A stretch of 64,000 nt of DNA from Agromyces protaetiae. Lineage in GTDB: Bacteria > Actinomycetota > Actinomycetes > Actinomycetales > Microbacteriaceae. Position numbers and translations under genes: made by a program. Shown here piece by piece: positions 52,052 to 60,757 of this stretch. The stretch spans positions 3,162,001 to 3,226,000 of the forward strand of contig NZ_CP035491.1 of the NCBI RefSeq assembly GCF_004135405.1, given 5' to 3'. The notes beneath the pieces were generated by a model that was given only the letters and a program-made list of their open reading frames with translations, had not been told where the DNA came from and made no database searches. Within the stretch, counting starts at the first letter, position 1; each line of letters opens with the position of its first letter.

Positions 52052-52491
52052 GGTGTCGCCTTTCGATTCGCGCGGCCCTGGGTCGGGCCGACGAATCGAG
52101 TCAAGCCGCCGGCGGCCGATCGCGAATCCGCCTCGGGGAGACACCTCGACTGCTCCCCCGGGAGCACCGCTGACCGGTCCCGGGATCAACGTCCACCCGC
52201 GCACTCCTCTCCACCCGCCGACCCCGCGAGCCCCACCGAAATGCATCCTCCGGCCGCGCACGCGGCACTTCGGCACCATCCTCCCCACGATCCGCGAACG
52301 CGCCGCGCGCGGATCGCAGCACCTTCGCACCGGCGGCACTTCGGCACCGCCGCGCGGAACCGAGGGCTCATCCCCTGGTGACGGTCTCCGCTCCGGGCGC
52401 CGGCCCCGAGGTCGAAAGAAGCGGCGGTTGGAGGCGCGACGAAGGAGGGTCGCGAGACCCGTCGAACGGTCTCGGAGGCTTGCTGCGCTCG
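52052..52491. other. Intergenic region with structured repeat copy B
   Basis: This 440-nt region between two minus-strand genes has no credible gene. The segment 52,256-52,352 is the sister, in inverse orientation, of the repeat at 3183-3279. The promoter of the SHOCT gene should lie at its left end. Confidence 0.65.
52256..52352. repeat. Dispersed structured repeat, copy B (inverted relative to copy A)
   Basis: GCGGCACTTCGGCACC occurs at 52,262-52,277 and 52,333-52,348, again 71 nt apart. Between them the arms CGATCCGCG (52,288-52,296) and CGCGGATCG (52,308-52,316) form a 9-bp hairpin. Arms and spacing match copy A, and the central hairpin sequence differs. Confidence 0.7.
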
Positions 52492-53811
52492 CTACTCGGC
52501 CGACGGAGGCGCGGCCTGCGACGACTCGTCGGCGGCCGGCTTCGGCGTCACGAGGAGTTCGGCGATGCGGCGGCGGTCGACGGCCGTGACCTGGATCGTC
52601 GCCCCCGGAACCTCGATCGTGTCGCCGACGCGCCCGAGATGCCCGAGATGCTCGACGACGAACCCCGCGATCGTGTCGGAGGCGCCGCGTTCGAGGGCGA
52701 TGCCCGTGACATCCTCGAAGTCCTGGAAGTTGAGCCGTCCGTCGACGAGCCCGCCCCCTTCGGCGAGTTCGCCGGGCGCCTCGTCGGTGTCGTACTCGTC
52801 GAAGATCTCGCCCACGACCTCTTCGACGAGGTCTTCGAGGGTCACGATGCCGTCGGTGCCGCCGTACTCGTCGACGACGACGGCGATCTGGTGGCCGTCG
52901 GCGCGCATGCTCGTGAGCGTCGGCAGCACGCGCGCGGTCGACGGCAGGTACGGGATGTCTCGGCTGATGCCCATGAGCGGCGAGGTCGGGTCGTCGAGCG
53001 CCGCCTCGAAGAGGTCGCGCACGTGCACGAACCCCGTGATGTCGTCGATCGAGCCGTCGAGCACCGGGTAGCGCGAGTACGGCAGGTCGCGCACGCGCTC
53101 GACGGCGTCGGCGACGGTGCCGAGTCCGTCGAGGGCGACGACCTCGGGCCGCGGCCGCATGACCTCGCTGATCTGGCGGTGGCGGAGCGAGAGCACGTCG
53201 TCGAGGATGCGCCGCTCGTCTTCGGGAAGCCCGCCGTGCGTCGACACGATGTCGCGCAGCTCTTCGTCGCTCAGCGCGTCGACGGTCTTGTTCGGATCGC
53301 CGCCGAACAGCCGCACGAGGAAGTCGGTCGAGACCGACAGCAACCAGATGACGGGCCGCACGAGCGTCGCGAAGCCGCTGAGGATCGGCGCGACGGCGTA
53401 CGCGAAGCGCGCGTTGTGCTGCAGGGCCAGGCGCTTGGGCACGAGCTCGCCGAGCACGAGCGAGAGGTACGCGATGACGAGGGTGAGCGCGATCGTCGCG
53501 ACCGTCGAGGCGACCTGCTCGCCCATGCCGATCGACGTGAGCGCGGGCACGAGTGCCGGGGCGATCGACGACGCGCCGTACGCGGCCGATGCGAAGCCCG
53601 CGACGGTCACGCCGATCTGGACGGCGGAGAGGAATCGGTTCGGGTTGCGCGCGAGCTCGGCGACCTTCTGCCCGCGCCTGCCGCGCTCGGCGATCGCGTT
53701 GACCTGGCTTTCGCGGAGGGTGACGAGGGCGATCTCGGTCGCCGCGAATACGCCGCCGATGAGCACGAACACGATGACGAGCGCGATGCTGAGCCAGAGT
53801 TCGCCGGTCAC
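52492..53811 (-). CDS. CNNM/CorC-family CBS-domain membrane protein
   Basis: The 439-residue protein has an N-terminal CNNM domain with three to four helices (LWLSIALVIVFVLIGGVFAA, ATIALTLVIAYLSLVLGEL, NPNRFLSAVQIGVTVAGF). Two CBS domains follow (VMRPRPEVVALDGLGTVAD and SMRADGHQIAVVVDEYGG), then a CorC/HlyC C-terminal domain. Relatives move magnesium or related ions. Calling them hemolysins is historical. A polar Pro/Ala/Ser-rich tail ends the protein. It appears monocistronic. Confidence 0.88.
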   Translation of the reverse strand: MTGELWLSIALVIVFVLIGGVFAATEIALVTLRESQVNAIAERGRRGQKVAELARNPNRFLSAVQIGVTVAGFASAAYGASSIAPALVPALTSIGMGEQVASTVATIALTLVIAYLSLVLGELVPKRLALQHNARFAYAVAPILSGFATLVRPVIWLLSVSTDFLVRLFGGDPNKTVDALSDEELRDIVSTHGGLPEDERRILDDVLSLRHRQISEVMRPRPEVVALDGLGTVADAVERVRDLPYSRYPVLDGSIDDITGFVHVRDLFEAALDDPTSPLMGISRDIPYLPSTARVLPTLTSMRADGHQIAVVVDEYGGTDGIVTLEDLVEEVVGEIFDEYDTDEAPGELAEGGGLVDGRLNFQDFEDVTGIALERGASDTIAGFVVEHLGHLGRVGDTIEVPGATIQVTAVDRRRIAELLVTPKPAADESSQAAPPSAE

Positions 53812-53908
53812 CCCTCACGCTCCCCTCGCGCGCCGTGCTCGCGTATTCTCATGAGGCTATCGCGCCGCCGCCCCGGGCGAGTAGCGACGCGGCGGGCGGG
53901 AGCCCGCG

Positions 53909-54574
53909 TCAGTTCTGCCAGCCGGGCGCGACGAGTCCGGTCTCGTAGGCCGTCACGACGAGTTGGACGCGGTCGCGCGCGCCGAGCTTCGCCATGATGC
54001 GCGACACATGGGTCTTCGAGGTGAGCGGGCTCATGACGAGCCGCTCGGCGATCTCCTCGTTCGTGAGCCCGAGGCCGACGAGTCCGAGCACCTCGCGTTC
54101 GCGGTCGGTGAGGACGTCGAGCGCCTGCGCGTCGGCCGTCTCGCGGAGCCCGCTCGCGACGCGGTCGAGGAGCCGCCTGGTGACCCCCGGCGAGAGCAGC
54201 GCGTCGCCCGCGGCGACGACGCGCACGGCCCGTACGAGGTCGGCGGGCTCGGTGTCCTTCACGAGGAACCCGCTCGCGCCCGCGCGCACCGCCCGGGCGA
54301 CGTACTCGTCGAGTTCGAACGTCGTCACGACGACGACCTTGACCCCGTCGAGGGCCGCGTCGGCGGCGATCCGCTCGGTCGCCCAGAGCCCGTCGCCGCC
54401 GGGCATGCGGATGTCCATGAGGACGACGTCGACGGATGTCTCGGCGAGCCGCGCGAGGAGCTCCTCCCCCGTCGCGGCCTCGGCGACGACCTCGATGTCG
54501 TCCTCCGAGTCGAGGAGGGCGCGGAAGCCCGCGCGCACGAGGTGCTGGTCGTCGGCGAGCGCGACCCGGATCAC
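53909..54574 (-). CDS. NarL/FixJ-family response regulator
   Basis: The 221-residue regulator has a receiver domain (RVALADDQHLVRAGFRALL, phospho-acceptor Asp54 in VVLMDIRMPGG, Lys in GFLVKDTEPADL) and a LuxR-type helix-turn-helix. In that helix-turn-helix, LTDREREVLGLVGLGLTNEE is followed by SKTHVSRIMAKLGARDRVQL. The GTG at 54574 lies 13 nt after the kinase stop. It forms a two-component pair with the histidine kinase, which in turn is joined to the site-2 protease gene. Confidence 0.9.
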   Translation of the reverse strand: MIRVALADDQHLVRAGFRALLDSEDDIEVVAEAATGEELLARLAETSVDVVLMDIRMPGGDGLWATERIAADAALDGVKVVVVTTFELDEYVARAVRAGASGFLVKDTEPADLVRAVRVVAAGDALLSPGVTRRLLDRVASGLRETADAQALDVLTDREREVLGLVGLGLTNEEIAERLVMSPLTSKTHVSRIMAKLGARDRVQLVVTAYETGLVAPGWQN

Positions 54575-54587
54575 CGCGTGCCCCGCA

Positions 54588-55757
54588 TCACACGGCGCTC
54601 CACGGGAGCCTCGCGACGACGCGGGTGCCGCCGCCCTCGCGCGGGACGAGCTCGATCTCGCCGCCGAGGAGCTCCGCACGCTCGCGCATGCCGAGGAGGC
54701 CCGCGCCCGAGACATCCGCCTCGGAGTCGAACCCGCGACCGTCGTCTTCGACGGTCACGACGACGTCGTCGGCGGCCCGCTCGACGCACACCGACGCGTG
54801 CGACGCGTGCGCGTGCCGCACGATGTTCGTGAGCGCCTCCTGCGCGATGCGGTACACCGCCCACTGCACCGAGCGGCCGGGGCGGTCGGCCTGAGTCGCG
54901 CCGAGCCGGTCGTCGAGCGACACGTCGAGGTCGGGCGACCGCACGCCCGCCACGAGCCGCGGCAGCTGGTCGAGCTCGGCCTGCGGCGCGAGCGGCGCGT
55001 CGCCCATGCGGATGACGCCGACGACGCTGCGCACCTCGTCGAGCGCGAGCTTCGAGGTCTCTTTGACGGTCGCGAGCGCCTGTCGCGCCTGCTCGGGATC
55101 GCGGTCCATGAGGTGGAGGCCGACGCTCGCCTGGACGTGGATCTGCGAGAGCGCGTGGCCGATGACGTCGTGGAGTTCGCGCGCGATGCGCACGCGCTCG
55201 CGCTGCTCGGCGATCTGGCGTCGGCGCTGGGCCTCGACTCGGTAGGCCTGCGCACGACCCCGGCGGACGCGGATGAACCAGCCGATGCCGAAGCACAGCG
55301 CGAGCGCCGCGGTGGTCGCGGCGATGCGGATCGGATGCCAGTCGACGCCCGCGAGCGTGCCGAGGACGACGGCTGCGACCCAGGCGACGCCCGCCGAGAC
55401 GGCCGTCCAGACGAGCGCCCCGCGCGCGACGCCGAGGATGATCGCGAACCCCACGGCGATGTAAGGCGGTCCAATGTCGGGGAGGAGGAGCACGTCGGCG
55501 AGTGCGAGCGCCGCGACGACCGCGACGGTCGGGCCGGGCCACCGCCTCGACGCGAGGAGCGCGAGCGGGCCCGCGACGGCGAGCGAGATCGAGAGTGCGG
55601 CCGTCGACGCGGACTCGTGCGTCCAGACCGCGATGCCGACGGACGCGGGCACCTGGACGAGGAAGCTCACGACGGCCGGGATCACGACCGCGAGCACCGC
55701 GGGCGGGCGGAACCCGCCTGGCTGCGGACCGCGTTCGCTCCAGTACCCTCCCGGCAT
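54588..55757 (-). CDS. Sensor histidine kinase, DesK/NarX-type
   Basis: The 389-residue kinase has about five N-terminal helices (residues 19-165) and a HisKA_3 dimerisation motif with His196 in ARELHDVIGHALSQIHVQ. The ATPase domain has AVYRIAQEALTNIVRHA, DDGRGFDSEADVSGAGLLGM and GGTRVVARLPW. There is no large extracellular sensor, so the membrane part probably senses. The stop of the upstream protease gene overlaps its start by one base. Confidence 0.9.
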   Translation of the reverse strand: MPGGYWSERGPQPGGFRPPAVLAVVIPAVVSFLVQVPASVGIAVWTHESASTAALSISLAVAGPLALLASRRWPGPTVAVVAALALADVLLLPDIGPPYIAVGFAIILGVARGALVWTAVSAGVAWVAAVVLGTLAGVDWHPIRIAATTAALALCFGIGWFIRVRRGRAQAYRVEAQRRRQIAEQRERVRIARELHDVIGHALSQIHVQASVGLHLMDRDPEQARQALATVKETSKLALDEVRSVVGVIRMGDAPLAPQAELDQLPRLVAGVRSPDLDVSLDDRLGATQADRPGRSVQWAVYRIAQEALTNIVRHAHASHASVCVERAADDVVVTVEDDGRGFDSEADVSGAGLLGMRERAELLGGEIELVPREGGGTRVVARLPWSAV

Positions 55758-57079
55758 CAGAAGAGCGCCACCGGCTTCACGATGTCGGCGTAGATGAGCA
55801 GGGCACTCATCGCTCCGAGGAGGATCGCGACGCCGAGGGTGAGCGGCATGAGCTTCGCGAGGTCGACGGGCCCCGGGTCGGGGCGCTTGAAGAGCTTCGC
55901 CCAGCCGCGGCGGATGCCCTCCCACAGTGCGCCCGCGATGTGGCCGCCGTCGAGCGGGAGCAGCGGGATGAGGTTGAAGACGAAAAGCGCGATGTTGAGC
56001 GACGCGAGGATGCCGACGATGCCGGCGGCCCGGTCGACGAACTCGAGCTGCTCGGCGGCGGCGACCTCGCCCGCGACGCGGCCGACGCCCACGACGCTCA
56101 TGGGGCCGTTGGGGTCGCGCTCACCGGGGCCGAAGGCGGCGTTCGCGGTGTCGATCATGCGCTGCGGGAGGTTCAGGATGACGCCTGCGACGCCCTGGAT
56201 CTGCTGGCCGACCGTCGGCAGAACCTCGGTGATCGGCCCTTGCACCCGGACTGCGGCCGGCCCGATGCCGACGAACCCGGCCTCGACGGTGAGTTCCTTG
56301 CCCGACGCGTCGGTCACCACACGCCCGTTCTCGTCGAGCGCGGGCCGCTCACTCAGCATGGGCGTCACCGTGAGGTCGACCGACGTGCCGTCACGCTCGA
56401 CGACGAAAGCGAGCGGGTCGCCAGGATGGTCGCGGATGATCTGCGTCGAGTCGTTCCAACTCGTGATCGGCGTGCCGTCGATCGAAAGGATGCGGTCGCC
56501 GGGCTTGAGTCCGGCGAGAGAGCCGGGTGCCTGCGGATCACCGGGTTCGCACGTGTCGCGTGCGCTCGAGGCGGGGAGCGCGCACTCCGACACCGAGCCG
56601 ACGAAGTTGTCCCGCGGAATGCCGAATCCCGTGACCAGCACCCCGAACAGCAGCACCCCGAGCACGAGGTTCATGAACGGGCCGCCGAGCATGACGATGA
56701 TGCGCTTCCACACGGCGAGCTTGTAGAACGCGCGGTCCTCGTCGCCGGGCGTGATGGAGTCGGTGCTCGAGTCGCGCGCGTCCTGCACGAGCCCGCGGAA
56801 GAAGCCCGTCGATGCGGCTTTCGTCTCGCCGTCCTTGCCGGGCGGGAACATGCCGATCATCGAGATGTAGCCGCCGAGCGGGATCGCCTTGATGCCGTAC
56901 TCGGTCTCGCCCTTCTTGCGCGACCACACGGTCGGCCCGAAGCCGATCATGTACTGCACGACCTTGACGTTGAAGAGCTTCGCGGGCACGAGGTGCCCGA
57001 TCTCGTGCAGGCCGATCGACAGGGCGAGGCCGACGACGACGATGAGTACGCCGATCACGAATGCGAGCACGGAATCCAC
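55757..57079 (-). CDS. rseP: Site-2 (M50) intramembrane metalloprotease, RseP/Rip1-like
   Basis: The 440-residue protein has the zinc motif HEIGH (His25-His29) in its first helix, a PDZ domain (LAGLKPGDRILSIDGTPITS) and the second metal-binding motif NLIPLLPLDGGH. In actinobacteria such proteases cut anti-sigma factors or other membrane proteins. The GTG at 57079 follows TACGCT by 6 nt. It is downstream of dxr, the usual order, and is followed by a two-component system instead of ispG. Confidence 0.92.
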   Translation of the reverse strand: MDSVLAFVIGVLIVVVGLALSIGLHEIGHLVPAKLFNVKVVQYMIGFGPTVWSRKKGETEYGIKAIPLGGYISMIGMFPPGKDGETKAASTGFFRGLVQDARDSSTDSITPGDEDRAFYKLAVWKRIIVMLGGPFMNLVLGVLLFGVLVTGFGIPRDNFVGSVSECALPASSARDTCEPGDPQAPGSLAGLKPGDRILSIDGTPITSWNDSTQIIRDHPGDPLAFVVERDGTSVDLTVTPMLSERPALDENGRVVTDASGKELTVEAGFVGIGPAAVRVQGPITEVLPTVGQQIQGVAGVILNLPQRMIDTANAAFGPGERDPNGPMSVVGVGRVAGEVAAAEQLEFVDRAAGIVGILASLNIALFVFNLIPLLPLDGGHIAGALWEGIRRGWAKLFKRPDPGPVDLAKLMPLTLGVAILLGAMSALLIYADIVKPVALF

Positions 57080-57085
57080 CGGATG

Positions 57086-57091
57086 AGCGTA
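57086..57091 (-). promoter_or_regulatory. -10 box of leaderless promoter, site-2 protease
   Basis: Minus-strand TACGCT lies 6 nt before the GTG at 57079. Confidence 0.5.
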
Positions 57092-57148
57092 GCGCCGCTT
57101 GCTTCGAGCGCGCTTGCCGTCGCCTGTGAAGGACCGATGACGGATGCC

Positions 57149-58240
57149 TCAGGCCGACGCCGCGGCGATGCGCTCCCCCGCCGCACGGCGCGCGGTGCGC
57201 TCGGCTTCGCCGAGCGAGTCGACCGTGAGCGCGCCGCTCGCGGCCTCGTGCTCCTCGACGACCGCGCGCACGGTGTCGACGATGTCGGTGAACCCGATGC
57301 GGCCCGCGTGGAAGGCTGCGACGGCTTCTTCGTTGGCGGCGTTGAAGACGGCGGGGTACTCGCCGCCCGCCCGACCGACCTGCTTGGCGAGCCGCACGGC
57401 GGGGAACGCCTCCTCGTCGAGCGGCTCGAACGTCCACGACTGCGCGGTCGTCCAATCGAGGGGCTTCCCGACGCCGGCCACCCGGTGCGGCCAGTCGAGG
57501 CCGAGCGAGATCGGCAGCCGCATGTCGGGCGGCGACGCCTGCGCGATCGTCGAGCCGTCGTCGAACTCGACCATCGAGTGGACGATCGACTGCGGGTGCA
57601 CGACGACGTCGATGCGGTCGTAGTCGACGTCGAAGAGGAGGTGCGCCTCGATGACCTCGAGACCCTTGTTGACGAGGGTCGCGGAGTTCGTGGTGACGAC
57701 GAGCCCCATGTCCCACGTGGGGTGCGCGAGCGCGTCGGCGGGCGAGACATCCGAGAGCTCTGCGCGCTTCCGCCCCCGGAACGGACCGCCCGACGCCGTG
57801 AGCACGAGCCGGCGCACCTCGTCGGGCGTGCCCGAGCGCAGCGCCTGCGCGATCGCCGAGTGCTCGGAATCGACAGGCACGATCTGGCCGGGCGCAGCGA
57901 TCCGCGTCACGAGGTCGCCGCCGACGATGAGGGACTCCTTGTTGGCGAGCGCGAGGGTCGTGCCGCGCTCGAGCGTCGCGAGCGTCGGGCCGAGGCCGAC
58001 CGAACCGGTGATGCCGTTCAGCACGACGTCGGCGTCGACGTCGCGCACGAGCTGCACGGCCTCGTCGATGCCGACGGCCGTGTGCTCGACGTGGAGCTCG
58101 GCGGCCTGCTCAGCGAGCACCTCGCGGTTGCTGCCGACCGCGAGGCCGACGACCTCGAACCGGTGCGGGTTCGCGCGTACGACGTCGAGCGCCTGCGTGC
58201 CGATGGAACCCGTGGACCCGAGGATGATGACGCGCTTCAC
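57149..58240 (-). CDS. dxr: 1-deoxy-D-xylulose-5-phosphate reductoisomerase
   Basis: Dxr makes MEP, the second step of the isoprenoid pathway that ispG later serves. The 363-residue protein starts [20 protein letters not shown] (NADPH site) and has [24 protein letters not shown] (metal ligands), ASGGPFRGR and HPTWDMG. These are all hallmark motifs. GTG is the start codon, 6 nt after TAGGGT. The length is slightly shorter than the 398-aa E. coli enzyme, as in actinobacteria. Confidence 0.96.
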   Translation of the reverse strand: MKRVIILGSTGSIGTQALDVVRANPHRFEVVGLAVGSNREVLAEQAAELHVEHTAVGIDEAVQLVRDVDADVVLNGITGSVGLGPTLATLERGTTLALANKESLIVGGDLVTRIAAPGQIVPVDSEHSAIAQALRSGTPDEVRRLVLTASGGPFRGRKRAELSDVSPADALAHPTWDMGLVVTTNSATLVNKGLEVIEAHLLFDVDYDRIDVVVHPQSIVHSMVEFDDGSTIAQASPPDMRLPISLGLDWPHRVAGVGKPLDWTTAQSWTFEPLDEEAFPAVRLAKQVGRAGGEYPAVFNAANEEAVAAFHAGRIGFTDIVDTVRAVVEEHEAASGALTVDSLGEAERTARRAAGERIAAASA

Positions 58241-58246
58241 GCGTCC

Positions 58247-58252
58247 ACCCTA
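58247..58252 (-). promoter_or_regulatory. -10 box of the dxr leaderless promoter
   Basis: Minus-strand TAGGGT lies 6 nt before the GTG at 58240. Confidence 0.5.
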
Positions 58253-58281
58253 CGGCGATGCACGCGCTCGGCGCGTGGGGC

Positions 58282-58938
58282 TCAGCGTGCGGACGGCAGC
58301 ACCGCGACGGCGACCGCGAACCCGTCGGCCGACGGCAGGTCGTGCAGCTCGATCTTCGACCACGACGTGCCGAACTCGGGCACGCTCCGCGCGAGGCGGG
58401 CGATGCCGCGGTCGTCGGCGGGCGTGAGTTCGATGCGGGCGGGCTCGAGGAACGTGCGATGGCGGAGGGCGCGCGCGAGCGCGGCCTTCCGCGCCCAGAC
58501 CGCGGTGCGCTGGGCGCTCCGTTCTGCGTCGTCGAGGGTCGCGAGCCACGCGATCTCGTTCGCGTGGAACGACACTTCGTCGACGACCTGCGCGACGAGC
58601 GGCTCGACCGTCATGGCGAGCGCGAACGGATGCTTCGAGCCGGCGCCTGCGTAGACGACGCCCGCCGCCGACACGGCATCGGCGTACCAGGGCGCACCCG
58701 AGCCGCGCACGGGGTACTCGACGGTCGGGGTGCCGTGGCGCGCGCCGCACTCGGGGCACCGCCAGGACAGCTCGACGTCGTCGGTCGGCACCGTCGCGAC
58801 ACGTGCGATGAGCTGTCGGAGCGTGTGGTCGGTCGAGGGCTGCCGCCGCGTGGGCACGCGCACGAGGGTGAGACCGTGGGCCTCGAGCACCCACGTCGCC
58901 TCCCCCGCGGCATCCTCCATGTCGACATCTTCGCGCAT
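58282..58938 (-). CDS. 4'-phosphopantetheinyl transferase superfamily protein
   Basis: The 218-residue protein resembles Sfp-type transferases that load the phosphopantetheine arm on carrier proteins. It has LSWRCPECGARHGTPTVEYP at the N-terminal end, a central SKHPFALAMTVEPLVAQVVD region and the motif TAVWARKAALARALRHR in place of the usual WxxKEA. The Glu of KEA is replaced by Ala here, and the VDE acidic residues follow the AMTVEP segment loosely, so the enzyme is divergent. The start is uncertain. ATGs at 58938 and 58920 are both possible. No carrier-protein synthase is nearby. Confidence 0.65.
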   Translation of the reverse strand: MREDVDMEDAAGEATWVLEAHGLTLVRVPTRRQPSTDHTLRQLIARVATVPTDDVELSWRCPECGARHGTPTVEYPVRGSGAPWYADAVSAAGVVYAGAGSKHPFALAMTVEPLVAQVVDEVSFHANEIAWLATLDDAERSAQRTAVWARKAALARALRHRTFLEPARIELTPADDRGIARLARSVPEFGTSWSKIELHDLPSADGFAVAVAVLPSAR

Positions 58939-58975
58939 CCGCGCGGGCGTGCGCGCGACCGCGCGCCTACGCTTC

Positions 58976-58997
58976 GATATGCCTCGTGCGACATATC
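58976..58997. promoter_or_regulatory. Inverted repeat in a divergent promoter region
   Basis: GATATG and CATATC are separated by 10 nt between the transferase-like gene and the acyltransferase gene. Position suggests an operator, but the arms are short. Confidence 0.35.
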
Positions 58998-59005
58998 CGC
59001 AGACG

Positions 59006-59011
59006 TAGCGT
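59006..59011 (+). promoter_or_regulatory. -10 box of leaderless promoter, acyltransferase
   Basis: TAGCGT is followed by 6 nt and the GTG at 59018. Confidence 0.5.
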
Positions 59012-59017
59012 CGTTTC

Positions 59018-59779
59018 GTGAGCGAGATCGAAGCCGACGCCGTTCCGAGCCTGCCCAAACGGCCCGGAACGTTCTACTGGGTCGCGCGCGCAGTCATCCG
59101 TCCGCTCGTCCTCGCGTTCTTCCGGCCGAAGATCGAGGGCGCCGATCGCGTGCCCAAGCGCGGCGCCGTGCTCTTCGCCTCGAACCATCTCTCGTTCATC
59201 GACAGCGTCGCTATCCCCATCGCGTCGCCGCGGCCCGTGCAGTTCCTCGCCAAGTCGGTGTACTTCACGGGCACGGGCTTCAAGGGGTGGGTGTCGCGGT
59301 CGTTCTTCGGCGCGATCGGCGCCGTCCCCGTCGTGCGCGGAGCGGGCTCGCAGGCGCAGGAGGCGCTCGATCAGGGGCGGCGCATCCTCGAGGCCGGCAG
59401 CGTCTTCGCGATCTACCCCGAGGGCACGCGCTCGCTCGACGGGCGCCTCTACCGCGGCCGCACGGGTGTCGCGTGGCTCGCGCTCACGACGGGCGCGACG
59501 GTCGTGCCGGTCGGCCTCGTCGGCACCGAGGAGATCCAGCCCGTCGGCGCGCGCTTCCCGCGCCGCCGCCCCGTCTCGATCCGGTTCGGCGAGCCGCTCG
59601 ACCTCTCGCACCACGGGCCCGCAACCTCGGGCAAGGCCCGCCGCGAGGCGACCGACGAGATCATGGCCGCGATCCACGCCCTCTCGGGGCAGGAACTCGC
59701 GGGCGCCTACAACGAGGTGCCGCCGCAGGGCGCGATCGCGAAGATCGCCGACCGCATCGCGCCGCGCGAGCGGGTCTGA
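59018..59779 (+). CDS. 1-acyl-sn-glycerol-3-phosphate acyltransferase (PlsC-like)
   Basis: The 253-residue acyltransferase has the catalytic SNHLSFIDS (H-x4-D), FFGAIGAVPVVRG, YPEGTRSLDGRLYRG and the later VVPVGLVGTEEI motif. It acylates lysophosphatidic acid or a related acceptor in membrane lipid synthesis. The N terminus has a hydrophobic helix (YWVARAVIRPLVLAFF). The GTG start follows TAGCGT by 6 nt. It is the first of two closely spaced plus-strand genes. Confidence 0.9.
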   Translation: MSEIEADAVPSLPKRPGTFYWVARAVIRPLVLAFFRPKIEGADRVPKRGAVLFASNHLSFIDSVAIPIASPRPVQFLAKSVYFTGTGFKGWVSRSFFGAIGAVPVVRGAGSQAQEALDQGRRILEAGSVFAIYPEGTRSLDGRLYRGRTGVAWLALTTGATVVPVGLVGTEEIQPVGARFPRRRPVSIRFGEPLDLSHHGPATSGKARREATDEIMAAIHALSGQELAGAYNEVPPQGAIAKIADRIAPRERV

Positions 59780-59824
59780 GCACGAGGCATCCGCGATTCT
59801 CAGCCTCCGGCGACCGTCACCCGC

Positions 59825-59830
59825 TAGCGT
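59825..59830 (+). promoter_or_regulatory. -10 box of leaderless promoter, secreted lipoprotein
   Basis: TAGCGT is followed by 7 nt and the ATG at 59838. Confidence 0.5.
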
Positions 59831-59837
59831 CGTCGGA

Positions 59838-60728
59838 ATGAGACGGGTCGGAGTCGCCGCTGCCATCGCCGCCGTCGTGGCATCCGTCGCCCTCGCCCTC
59901 ACCGGGTGTGTGCCGGCCGACGACCCCGCCGCGACCGAGCGCTTGCGCGAACGCGCCGCGGCGGTCGACCCCGTCGAGCCGCCGACGACCGAGTTCGACC
60001 CCGGCCTCATCGTGAGCGATGAGAGCTTCTTCGACAGCGGCGCCCTCACCGAAGCGCAGATCCAGGCCTTCCTCGAGTCGGTGTCGTGCCGGCCCGACGC
60101 GGACGTCGACTGCCTCGCCGAGTATCGGCAGACGACAACCGACCAGCCCGCCGAGGCGCCCGGCCACTGCGCAGCGTACGAGGGCGGCATCCGCGAGCGC
60201 GCGAGCCGGATCATCCACAAGGCGGCCGTCGCCTGCGGCATCAGCCCGAAGACGCTCCTCGTGCTCCTGCAGAAGGAGCAGTCGCTGCTCACCCGGCCGA
60301 CGGCCGACGGCTACCTGCGGGCGACGGGCTACGGATGTCCCGACACGGCCGACTGCGACCAGAAGTACTTCGGGTTCTTCAACCAGGTGTGGAACGCGGC
60401 GTGGCAGTTCCGCCAGTACACCCAGTTCCCCGACCGCGCGTACAAGATCGGCACGATCGACGTCCGCTACAACCCCGACGAGGCGTGCGGCGCCTCCCCC
60501 GTCGCGATCGGCAACCAGGCGACTGCGAACCTCTACAACTACACGCCCTACCAGCCGAACGCCGCGACGCTCGAGAACCCCGACGCGGGCGACGGGTGCT
60601 CTGCGTGGGGCAACCTCAACTTCTGGCGCATCTGGAACCGTTGGTTCGGCGACCCGACGGCCGTGCGGTTCCCGGCCTTCCTGCCGCCGTGCACGCGGCT
60701 CGTCGGGGGCAGTCGTGCGCCGGGCTGA
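59838..60728 (+). CDS. Secreted lipoprotein of a lysozyme-like/hemagglutinin-annotated family
   Basis: The 296-residue protein has a lipoprotein signal with lipobox LTGC (Cys24). Its domain contains ALTEAQIQAFLESVSC, AAVACGISPKTLLVLLQKEQ, GYGCPDTADCDQKYFGFFNQ, LYNYTPYQPNAATL and FWRIWNRWFG. This set recurs in actinobacterial secreted proteins often labelled hemagglutinin, and the KEQ segment with its helical surround resembles lysozyme-type active sites. Many cysteine pairs suggest an oxidised extracellular fold. A wall-hydrolytic role is an inference. Confidence 0.75.
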   Translation: MRRVGVAAAIAAVVASVALALTGCVPADDPAATERLRERAAAVDPVEPPTTEFDPGLIVSDESFFDSGALTEAQIQAFLESVSCRPDADVDCLAEYRQTTTDQPAEAPGHCAAYEGGIRERASRIIHKAAVACGISPKTLLVLLQKEQSLLTRPTADGYLRATGYGCPDTADCDQKYFGFFNQVWNAAWQFRQYTQFPDRAYKIGTIDVRYNPDEACGASPVAIGNQATANLYNYTPYQPNAATLENPDAGDGCSAWGNLNFWRIWNRWFGDPTAVRFPAFLPPCTRLVGGSRAPG

Positions 60729-60757
60729 CGCTCGGGCCGTGACGATCGCGCCGCAGC

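Noticed and set aside
52052-52491. Small gene in the intergenic region upstream of the SHOCT gene
   Set aside because: The short frames there lack ribosome sites and family motifs and overlap the structured repeat.
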